Of a DNA stretch of 32,480 nt, positions 26,307 to 32,480 are shown in pieces; position 1 is the first letter of the stretch; each line of letters opens with the position of its first letter. This DNA is from Acidobacteriota bacterium. GTDB taxonomy: Bacteria > Acidobacteriota > Terriglobia > Acidiferrales > UBA7541. Made by a program: the position numbers and the translations under genes. Where the stretch lies: positions 14,159-46,638 of the forward strand of contig PLJR01000368.1 in the NCBI GenBank assembly GCA_003140295.1, in the 5' to 3' direction. The notes beneath the pieces are model-generated. The model was not told where the DNA came from. It was given only the letters and a program-made list of their open reading frames with translations, and made no database searches.

Positions 26307-26325
26307 CACCACTTCCGTTGTGGTG
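26307..26325. other. Hairpin in the gap between the two divergent VWA genes
   Basis: CACCAC and GTGGTG pair perfectly across a seven-base loop. On the minus strand it sits 17 bases upstream of the ATG at 26289, so if transcribed it could cover or approach the ribosome site. The wider gap (26290-26558) also has TATACT at 26529-26534, a possible -10 for the plus-strand gene, without a good -35. Confidence 0.3.
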
Positions 26326-26558
26326 CCCTGGGCCAGTCCGGCTATGTTCAATTCGCATGGTTTTTTAGGATGCGCGGTGGCTGTCCAGGGTTGCGGTTCG
26401 TGAGGGGCGCGAAATGCCCGTAACCGCGGTGTCTTGTAAGCGCCATCGCAGTAATCAGCCAAATGGACAGCAAATGGGCGTTCCCTCCAGATATCCCGCC
26501 GCCAGGCTCGAGGGGAAGACTATGCCAATATACTCGCAATCGTGCTTTTAGGCCGCCG

Positions 26559-27635
26559 ATGATTTCCTCACCCAAGAACGTCACCGTGGCGGTGACTCTG
26601 GCTTTCGGTTTGCTCCTGGCCACCGCGCCGATCGCGCCGCAATTCACCCAAGCCGCTCAAGCGCCTCAAGCTCCACAAAATCCTGCTCCGCCTGCGCCGC
26701 AAGCCCCACCCAGCGGGGGTATTCGCACCACTGTCGAACTCGTGGTCGTCCCGGTCACTGTGAAAGATTCCCGGGGCGGTCTGGTTAGCGACCTGCGCCA
26801 GGACGAGTTTCGCGTACTCGAAGATGGCGTCGAGCAGCGCATTTCAATTTTCTCCGTGGAGGCAGTTCCGCTTTCCGCCGTCGTGCTCGTCGATGACGAC
26901 TTAAAAACCAAAACATCCGCGCACGTTAAGGACAGCCTGATGGCGGTTGCCGGCGGGTTCAGCGCCTCCGATGAAGTCGCGCTCGCGCGCTTCGATGCCT
27001 TTTATACTCCGGTGCTGGACTTCACGGCCGATAACGACCAGCTCATCACGCAGCTCAAACACATGGATTTGAACAGCACCATCCCCGGTGTCGGCTCCGA
27101 GCCCATGACCGCTGGCCCTACGATCAATGGCCACGAAGCCCCTGGCGCCCCTTCGGTCGCCGAAAAACCTCTTCGCGCGGGAGAATCCACCAAGCACATG
27201 AACGACGCCATTCACGCCGCAACGGAAGTCTTGCGCACCCGCGGACGCGATCGGCGCAAGGTGATCGTGGTCATTTCCGATGGAATCAACGCCAGGAACA
27301 ATACCTTCAGCTATGACGACACTTTGAAACTACTGCTTTCCGCCGACATCTCCGTCTACGCAGTCGGAGTGGATGCCGCCGTACTCAATCGCGGCACCAC
27401 CGTTATGTCCCATTACGCCCATGCCACCGGAGGCGACGTCTATTACGCGGCGCATCCCGACGACCTATCGCGGCTGTACGCGCAAGTCTCCGAGCAAGCC
27501 CGCCATCAGTACACCATCGGCTACGTACCCACCACCGATCGCACCAAGGATTACCACACCATTGAAGTTCGCATACGCCGTCCCGGCCTCACGCTTCTCG
27601 CCCGCGACGGTTACTACCGCATTCCGCGGCCGTAA
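26559..27635 (+). CDS. Secreted VWFA-related protein (acidobacterial type), degenerate MIDAS
   Basis: A 358-residue exported protein. The start at 26559 begins a signal peptide (hydrophobic about 9-28); an ATG 32 codons upstream is rejected because it would bury that leader. A Pro/Ala/Gln linker (about 30-53) precedes the strand module VELVVVPVTVKDSRGGLVSD and FRVLEDGVEQRISIF. The VWA domain is recognisable (VVISDGINARNN; ISVYAVGVDAA), but the DxSxS metal motif reads DDDLK at about 112-116, with both Ser lost, and the usual Thr-containing loop is STKHMNDAI. Metal-dependent ligand binding is therefore doubtful. The C-terminus keeps QYTIGYVPTTD and ARDGYYRIP. It is convergent with the helicase gene after 71 bases. 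Confidence 0.86.
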   Translation: MISSPKNVTVAVTLAFGLLLATAPIAPQFTQAAQAPQAPQNPAPPAPQAPPSGGIRTTVELVVVPVTVKDSRGGLVSDLRQDEFRVLEDGVEQRISIFSVEAVPLSAVVLVDDDLKTKTSAHVKDSLMAVAGGFSASDEVALARFDAFYTPVLDFTADNDQLITQLKHMDLNSTIPGVGSEPMTAGPTINGHEAPGAPSVAEKPLRAGESTKHMNDAIHAATEVLRTRGRDRRKVIVVISDGINARNNTFSYDDTLKLLLSADISVYAVGVDAAVLNRGTTVMSHYAHATGGDVYYAAHPDDLSRLYAQVSEQARHQYTIGYVPTTDRTKDYHTIEVRIRRPGLTLLARDGYYRIPRP

Positions 27636-27706
27636 AGCACGGCGCGAACTAGCGCAGGCGCAACCATTCACCCCTTCTGCTTTGTCGCGTTATGGTTCCG
27701 AGGCGC

Positions 27707-30700
27707 TCAGCGGCCGGTCGTTACCTTGGCATTCCCGGCCCGTTCCGCGCGCTGCGAATCGCCCTCCGGCTCGAGCGATTGGCCGCACCACGATTCCTGT
27801 GACGGGCACAAAAACCGGTATTCGCAGGTTTTGCAGATAAACCCCGGCTTAATAGGAAATTCGCGGGCGCGGATATCGGCTGCCACTTCCTGGATGGCGC
27901 CACGCACCTGGTGGAGCGCATTTTCATCGCGAGTTGCCGCGACCACCTCGTTCGTTTGTAAGTTGTAGTAGACCAGCCGCACGGGCTCGAGTTCGAGATC
28001 TTCCCGCGCCGCCATCGCGTAAACGCTCAACTGCAGATCCTTCTGCGCTTGCGCTGCGGTCCTCGGCTTGCCGGTTTTGTAATCGACGATTTCCACTTCG
28101 CCGGCAGCGACCTGGTTGACCTGGTCCATGCGCCCCAGCACTTGCACGCCATTATCCAGTTCCAGCGTGAAGCGCCTCTCCAGCGCCAGCACGTTCGGTG
28201 GAGCCGCTACGCAACTGGCGTGAAACGCCCGCAACTGCGCAACACCGTCATCCAGGTAACACTGTTCCTGGTAATCGTCCTCAAATCCCGCCGACGTCCA
28301 CTCACGCCGGAAGATGGTCTCCAGCTCTTCGCATGGCAGCGTCAGCCCCTTGCGCATCGCCGCAATGAATTGCCGGATGGTTACGTGCATGACATTGCCA
28401 AACGTTGTAGCCGCCCACGGCCCTCCGCGAATCCCCCAAACGTTGTTGAACAGGTATTTCTGCGGGCATTTCCAATACGATTCGATTGCCGACGCGCTCA
28501 ATTGCAGCGGCTCGAAAACCGGAGGCCGGTACTGCGTCGCCCACGCTCCAATGCGCGAATGGACCCGCGAATGGACCCGCGAATGGACCCGCGCATCGGC
28601 TTGTGAATGTCCGCCAGCTTCCTCATATTTGTCCGTAAAAAGCTCATCCCCGAATAAAAGTTGCTCGCCGGCGCGCCCGCCGCTCTTGACAGGCGTCGCC
28701 GGAACCACCGGAGCCAATTGCTTCACATTTTCCCGGGCGATTCTTGGCGCGCTCAAAATGTCGTCGAGAAAAACCGAAGGCTTCGAGCGCTTGTGCACGA
28801 CGGTCGAAAGCGTCAGTCGTTCGCGCGCGCGCGTCACCGCTACATAGAAAAGGCGGCGCTCCTCCTGGATATGAAAATCGCCCTTGGGCACTTCTTCCTT
28901 CATCAACGCTTCCGGAAACTCCAGCACGCGGCTGCGCGGCACCATCGGGAATCCCCGAGCGGTCAGCCGCAGCACGAACACATGATCGAATTCCAGCCCC
29001 TTGGCGGCATGCACGGTCATCAACTGGACCGCATCGCCCCCCTCCTGCTCGAGATTGATCTGCCCGCCGGCCTGTACGAAGTAATCGAAATACTCCACGA
29101 ATTCCGCCAGCCGCGAGGTCTCACTTTTCAGTTGCCACTCGAGCACGAAATGACGCAGCCGGTCGACATAGCGCCGTTCGGTCGGCGACACCACGGAATG
29201 AAGTTCCAGCCATTCGGCGAGCGCGCCAAATAATTCCACGGCGGTCAACCGCCAGGCCCGCTGTCGCAGATCGTGGATGTCCAGGACCAGTGCATCCGTG
29301 CGGCGTTCGATTCCGTTGAACGGTAGCTCGCCCTGCCGCGCTTGCAATGCGTCCCACAGCGCCGGCTGGTTCTTCGAGGTTTGTTCGCAAAGCCTTACTA
29401 AGTCCGCCGCTTCCAGGCCCCACGCCGGTGCTGCCAGCACGCGCGCACACGAAACATTATCCGAGGGTTTCGCCACCAGCCGCAGGTATGCCAGGACGTC
29501 CCGAACCAGCGGATGCCCCAGAATGGACAGATTTCGAATGACGAACGGGATCCCTCGTTCTCCGAGAGCCTCCACCAGGGCGTCGCGGTGATTGTGAATG
29601 CGATACAGCGCCGCGAAAGTGCGCCACGGCTGGCCGGCCGCGTGGAGGCGTGCAATTTCGGCCGCAATCCAGCGAGCTTCTTCGCTCGCCGACGCGAACT
29701 CCACGATGCGAACCTTCTCGCCGTCAGGCTTATGCGCCGCCAGCTCTTTTGCTGGCAATAGCGGCGAACGCTCCATCAGGCTGGCCACTTGTGCGGCCAC
29801 GCGCAAGATTCGTCCCGTAGAGCGGTAATTATCGATCAGCGGCCGCACAAAACGCGCCGCTGCCTGGGTGTTGGATCTGGGCACGCCGGCAAAGCGCTGC
29901 AGAAATATCGTAAAGCTGCCGAACGACGCGCCGCGAAACCGGTAAATCGCCTGGGCGTTGTCCCCTACGGCAACGATGTTGCGTTGCTCCCCACCCAGGC
30001 GCCAAAGCAGCTCGATTTGTGCGACGTTGGTGTCCTGGAACTCGTCCACCAGGATGTACCGAAAACGCCGGCGCACACTCGCCGCAAAAGCCGGGTCAGC
30101 ATCGAGCGCGCGCACTGCGTCCAGCAATTGCATACCAAATGTAAGCAGATGGCGTTCGCGCAACAGCCGGTCGCTCGCCCGGTAAGCCCGCGCAATCTCC
30201 TGCTGCCTGCCAATCTCTTCTTTGCGCAGCCGGCGCTCGTCCTCGGGAAGCGCTTCGCGCTCGCTCGCATAGTGCTCCGCAAGCGACGCCACGTAATGTT
30301 CGTAATCGTCCGGAGTGACTAACTCGTCCTGGCAGCGCGAGAAAAACTGCACGAAGTCGCCCAAAAACTGTCCCGGCTCGGCCAGCCGGCGGTACCGCTC
30401 GAGCGCCAGAACCGATAGATTGCGGCGGAGCAGTACCCAGTGGTCCTCCTTTTCCAGAGTCTTCAGTTGCGGATCACGTTCGAGCAGCAGGCTGTTGCAG
30501 AACCCGTGAAACGTTCCCAGGCATACGGCACGTCCTCGTTCGCCGGCCGTTTTGGCGACCCGGTGCTTCATTTCCGCCGCTGCTTTGTCGGTGAACGTCA
30601 GGCCGAGGATCGCGGTGCCAGGAAGTTCCGGATCGCAGGCCAGCAGGTGCCGGATGCGCTCGGTGATGACACGTGTTTTGCCCGTGCCGGCGCCCGCCAC

Positions 30701-30805
30701 CACCAGTAGCGGCCCCTCCCCGTGTTCCACTGCCGCTTTTTGCTGTGCATTGAGTTGCTCGCCGAAACCCGTGGACACCGGCGCCAGTTCAAAAAGATTT
30801 GCCAC
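27707..30805 (-). CDS. UvrD/Rep-type helicase fused to PD-(D/E)XK nuclease with Fe-S cysteines
   Basis: A 1032-residue protein combining an SF1A DNA helicase with a RecB/AddB-like nuclease, probably acting in DNA end processing or repair. Helicase motifs are: QQKAAVEHGEGPLLVVAGAG with TGKT (Walker A, about 38-44), GLTFTDKAAAEMKHR (Ia), ILVDEFQDTN (II, about 254), VGDNAQAIYRFRGA (III), MTVHAAKGLEFDHVFVL (V) and FYVAVTRARERL (VI, about 652). From about 765 the nuclease domain has SASAIESYWKCPQKYLF, VMHVTIRQF, VEIVDYKTGK (about 901) and CKTCEYRFLC (about 989-998). The four cysteines, one before and three after the core, match the AddB/Dna2 iron-sulfur staple. A 12-bp triplication encodes VHSR repeats in the linker. 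No AddA/AddB partner lies nearby, so it may act alone. Confidence 0.93.
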   Translation of the reverse strand: MANLFELAPVSTGFGEQLNAQQKAAVEHGEGPLLVVAGAGTGKTRVITERIRHLLACDPELPGTAILGLTFTDKAAAEMKHRVAKTAGERGRAVCLGTFHGFCNSLLLERDPQLKTLEKEDHWVLLRRNLSVLALERYRRLAEPGQFLGDFVQFFSRCQDELVTPDDYEHYVASLAEHYASEREALPEDERRLRKEEIGRQQEIARAYRASDRLLRERHLLTFGMQLLDAVRALDADPAFAASVRRRFRYILVDEFQDTNVAQIELLWRLGGEQRNIVAVGDNAQAIYRFRGASFGSFTIFLQRFAGVPRSNTQAAARFVRPLIDNYRSTGRILRVAAQVASLMERSPLLPAKELAAHKPDGEKVRIVEFASASEEARWIAAEIARLHAAGQPWRTFAALYRIHNHRDALVEALGERGIPFVIRNLSILGHPLVRDVLAYLRLVAKPSDNVSCARVLAAPAWGLEAADLVRLCEQTSKNQPALWDALQARQGELPFNGIERRTDALVLDIHDLRQRAWRLTAVELFGALAEWLELHSVVSPTERRYVDRLRHFVLEWQLKSETSRLAEFVEYFDYFVQAGGQINLEQEGGDAVQLMTVHAAKGLEFDHVFVLRLTARGFPMVPRSRVLEFPEALMKEEVPKGDFHIQEERRLFYVAVTRARERLTLSTVVHKRSKPSVFLDDILSAPRIARENVKQLAPVVPATPVKSGGRAGEQLLFGDELFTDKYEEAGGHSQADARVHSRVHSRVHSRIGAWATQYRPPVFEPLQLSASAIESYWKCPQKYLFNNVWGIRGGPWAATTFGNVMHVTIRQFIAAMRKGLTLPCEELETIFRREWTSAGFEDDYQEQCYLDDGVAQLRAFHASCVAAPPNVLALERRFTLELDNGVQVLGRMDQVNQVAAGEVEIVDYKTGKPRTAAQAQKDLQLSVYAMAAREDLELEPVRLVYYNLQTNEVVAATRDENALHQVRGAIQEVAADIRAREFPIKPGFICKTCEYRFLCPSQESWCGQSLEPEGDSQRAERAGNAKVTTGR
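28555..28590. repeat. 12-bp direct repeat, three identical copies, inside the helicase gene
   Basis: Three identical, contiguous copies of GCGAATGGACCC are followed by a partial copy. On the coding strand this gives a repeated Val-His-Ser-Arg in the linker between the helicase and nuclease parts. The length is a multiple of three, so the frame is kept. Replication slippage is the likely origin. Confidence 0.9.
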
Positions 30806-30873
30806 AGCGCCATCCTAGCCGATTTGCGCTGGCGGCGCACGCCACCACCGGGTAGGCCGCGACTGGGCCTAAG

Positions 30874-31686
30874 CTAGAAAAGTTTCACCCGGCCTTTACG
30901 CAGCTTGGTTTTGAACGTCCAGAACGAATCGGTTCCACGTATCGCGATGCGCTTTAATTCATAGGGATCCTTGGGCGGCAGCCTGTTGATGCGCGAGCCG
31001 ATCCGCAGCGCAAACTCAATTCCGTGTTTCCGGAAGCAATTGCGCATCGCCTGGTTGACGCTTTGCTCTCTGGGCATGCGGCCATAAGGGTACGCGAAGA
31101 CTCGCGTAAACGGGCAACCCTGCTCTTCGAGAGCGCGCACACATGCGGTCACATCCGCTTCGATTTGTGCCGCCGAATAATGCTCATAGTTTTCGTGCCG
31201 GCAGGAGTGCAGCCCGAATTCAATCTGCCCACCAGCGATCTCCTGTATGTCCTGGTAGGACATCAGCGATTCGTTCGCGCCGTCCCATTGGTTTACGCCC
31301 CCGATAAAGCCCACGGGCAGCAAAATGGTGGCCTTCACTTGATGTTTAAGCAGCAGCGGGTGCACCAGTTGAACCGTCCTCAAGTACGCGTCGTCGAATG
31401 TCACCAGGATCGGTTTCGCCGGCAAATCATGACCGTGGTTCAAGGCGTCGCTTAGTTCTGAAAACGAGATCGCTGTGTAGTTCTGATCTTTGATAAAAGC
31501 GAGCTGGCGATCCAGGCGGTCCGCGGATATCGTCAATGCGTCGTTTTCTTGTGGAGAAACCTTATGATAAAGCAAAATAGGCAGGCCTTGAGGCGCCGGC
31601 ACGAACAAGCTATAGCGGTAGACCAGCCACACGAAAAGCAACAGCGCAGCGCCGGTTATCCACCATATTCCCGCCGGCGATATCAA
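30874..31686 (-). CDS. Membrane-anchored polysaccharide deacetylase (CE4/NodB family)
   Basis: A 270-residue protein with an N-terminal membrane anchor (about 8-30, ITGAALLLFVWLVYRYSLF) and a carbohydrate-esterase 4 domain, expected to remove acetyl groups from N-acetylated sugars in the periplasm. Visible motifs are LPILLYHKV (about 36-44), VTFDDAYLRT (motif 1, metal and base Asp pair), GLHSCRHENY (motif 2, HSxxH type) and FAYPYGR (motif 3). The first available start is TTG at 31686, with a G-rich tract only three bases upstream. The open frame continues back without a stop to the TGA of the preceding gene (31725-31723), which is in the same frame 13 codons earlier. So the real start, or even independent translation, is uncertain. 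Confidence 0.85.
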   Translation of the reverse strand: MISPAGIWWITGAALLLFVWLVYRYSLFVPAPQGLPILLYHKVSPQENDALTISADRLDRQLAFIKDQNYTAISFSELSDALNHGHDLPAKPILVTFDDAYLRTVQLVHPLLLKHQVKATILLPVGFIGGVNQWDGANESLMSYQDIQEIAGGQIEFGLHSCRHENYEHYSAAQIEADVTACVRALEEQGCPFTRVFAYPYGRMPREQSVNQAMRNCFRKHGIEFALRIGSRINRLPPKDPYELKRIAIRGTDSFWTFKTKLRKGRVKLF

Positions 31687-31729
31687 CGGCCCCCCAGTGA
31701 TATCAACGGCCCCTCGGCGATATCAACGG
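31671..31729. repeat. 20-bp-period direct repeat at the deacetylase / GT-DUF4118 junction
   Basis: TATCAACGG recurs at 31681, 31701 and 31721, an exact 20-base period. The units at 31681-31700 and 31701-31720 agree at 17 of 20 positions, and partial units flank them on both sides. Each contains the GATATC palindrome. On the minus strand the array holds the stop codon of the upstream gene and the TTG start of the deacetylase. Confidence 0.85.
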
Positions 31730-32480
31730 TATGTTTGCTGCCTGCCTTTGTAAATCAGCAAGCCGATCAGCATCGACATAGCCGCGAAAACTACAAGCTG
31801 CGCTAACCCATCCGCGTCAGGCACGCAAAATTCCCCTCGTGGCTCAATTGCAAAGTAATCGAGCCCCGCCAGTGCCAGCACCGCCGCCACGAAGCCTGGC
31901 CGCACTCCCCAGAACCAAACCGTGGCTCCTATGGCCGCCAGCAGAACTACCGAATAATTCCAGGGGTTATCCCCGCCGAGTAGAACCATCAGCAGCAGCG
32001 CCACGGACACGGCCGCAGTCGCCAGGGCATAACCAAAAAGGCGAGTTTGATACACTCGACGCACGGCAGCCGCGCCCGGCAACCGCAGCGGACGCAAAGT
32101 CGCGCCCAGGGCCGCGCCGGACACCGTGGCCCACTGTCGGCTGGCCCCCTGTTGTTCGCTTTCGATCGGGGCCGGCGATGCTGTTTTCCCCGCCACCTGC
32201 GATCTTGCACTGGCCTCGGTCCGCCGAAGCTCCAGCACTTTAAGAAATTTAACCATCGAGTACAAAGATGAGAACAAACTCCAGACCAAGCCGACGGAGC
32301 CATCTCTGAAGAATCCTTTCAAGAAATACATACGAAAGAACGTCAATGGGAAGCGTGCGGCTGCTCCCAAGAAACTCGGGCGCGGTTGGTGCGCCGAGCA
32401 TTCCAGCGCCGCCGCGCTCGTGTAGCGATTGAACTTCTCGAAATAATCGGCAATATTGGCGTAGGAATAGTTGTACATCG
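31723..32480 (-). CDS. Glycosyltransferase C-terminal part fused to KdpD-type DUF4118 domain (partial, 5' end outside window)
   Basis: About 252 residues are visible; the beginning lies beyond the window. The first 90 visible residues match the C-terminal tail of GT2 glycosyltransferases of the LPS-biosynthesis type (YSYANIADYFEKFNRYTSAAA, then FFRMYFLKGFFRDGS and GLVWSLFSSLYSMVKFLKV). This implies a GT-A catalytic domain upstream that cannot be seen here. A linker rich in Ala, Ser and Gln (about 90-140) leads to a hydrophobic domain (about 145-245) with WFWGVRPGFVAAVLALAGLD, YFAIEPRGEF and LVVFAAMSMLIGLLI. This aligns by eye with the four-helix DUF4118 region of KdpD (compare the E. coli segment around LSVLAFDFFFVPPR). 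No kinase follows: the protein ends right after the last helix. It is probably an inner-membrane enzyme of envelope glycan assembly. Confidence 0.75.
   Translation of the reverse strand, partial: MYNYSYANIADYFEKFNRYTSAAALECSAHQPRPSFLGAAARFPLTFFRMYFLKGFFRDGSVGLVWSLFSSLYSMVKFLKVLELRRTEASARSQVAGKTASPAPIESEQQGASRQWATVSGAALGATLRPLRLPGAAAVRRVYQTRLFGYALATAAVSVALLLMVLLGGDNPWNYSVVLLAAIGATVWFWGVRPGFVAAVLALAGLDYFAIEPRGEFCVPDADGLAQLVVFAAMSMLIGLLIYKGRQQTYR

Noticed and set aside
28555-28590. Short tandem repeats considered as a CRISPR array
   Set aside because: Units are 12 bases, contiguous, without spacers, and lie within an intact coding frame.

Overview
The window looks like a chromosome segment of an acidobacterium (Acidobacteriota), probably a GC-rich soil lineage near the Terriglobia. 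The assignment is by inference. It rests on a very long Oar-like TonB-dependent receptor with an N-terminal carboxypeptidase-regulatory domain, three secreted von Willebrand A proteins of the 'VWFA-related Acidobacterial' type (TIGR03436 style), and a TonB with a long cytoplasmic N-terminus. No rRNA, tRNA, CRISPR array, insertion sequence or phage gene was found.

Layout. 1-5.8 kb: the Oar-like receptor and a secreted NHL beta-propeller protein, both on the minus strand, separated by about 0.6 kb of non-coding DNA. 5.9-9.5 kb: three plus-strand genes, namely a secreted ChaN-like protein with an added PDZ domain, an AI-2E/PerM family membrane protein, and a DAO-family FAD oxidoreductase. 9.6-16.4 kb: a carbohydrate block. 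A GT2 glycosyltransferase on the minus strand faces a tight plus-strand operon of an MGH1/GH63-like glucosidase, a short-chain dehydrogenase and a GH133-type glycogen debranching enzyme. 16.4-19.3 kb: three minus-strand genes, a VOC-fold protein, a secreted protein of unknown function, and an energy transducer TonB. 19.6-25.2 kb: a plus-strand operon of ileS, lspA, an RluD-family pseudouridine synthase and a secreted VWA protein. 25.3-27.6 kb: two more, divergent VWA paralogues. 27.7-30.8 kb: a UvrD-type helicase fused to a PD-(D/E)XK nuclease with Fe-S cysteines, on the minus strand. 30.9 kb to the end: a membrane-anchored polysaccharide deacetylase and, running off the window, a protein that joins the C-terminal part of a glycosyltransferase to a KdpD-type DUF4118 membrane domain.

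How the genes relate. The receptor and TonB together imply energised outer-membrane uptake, although they are about 14 kb apart. The glucosidase-SDR-debranching operon points to alpha-glucan turnover. ileS-lspA-rluD is housekeeping (tRNA charging, lipoprotein maturation, rRNA modification). The right end suggests envelope polysaccharide synthesis and modification.

The most unusual locus is the right end. The GT-DUF4118 frame and the deacetylase frame are the same reading frame, separated by one TGA codon that lies in a 20-bp-period direct repeat. Also notable are the degenerate metal site in one of the three VWA proteins and the repeated motif in TonB.
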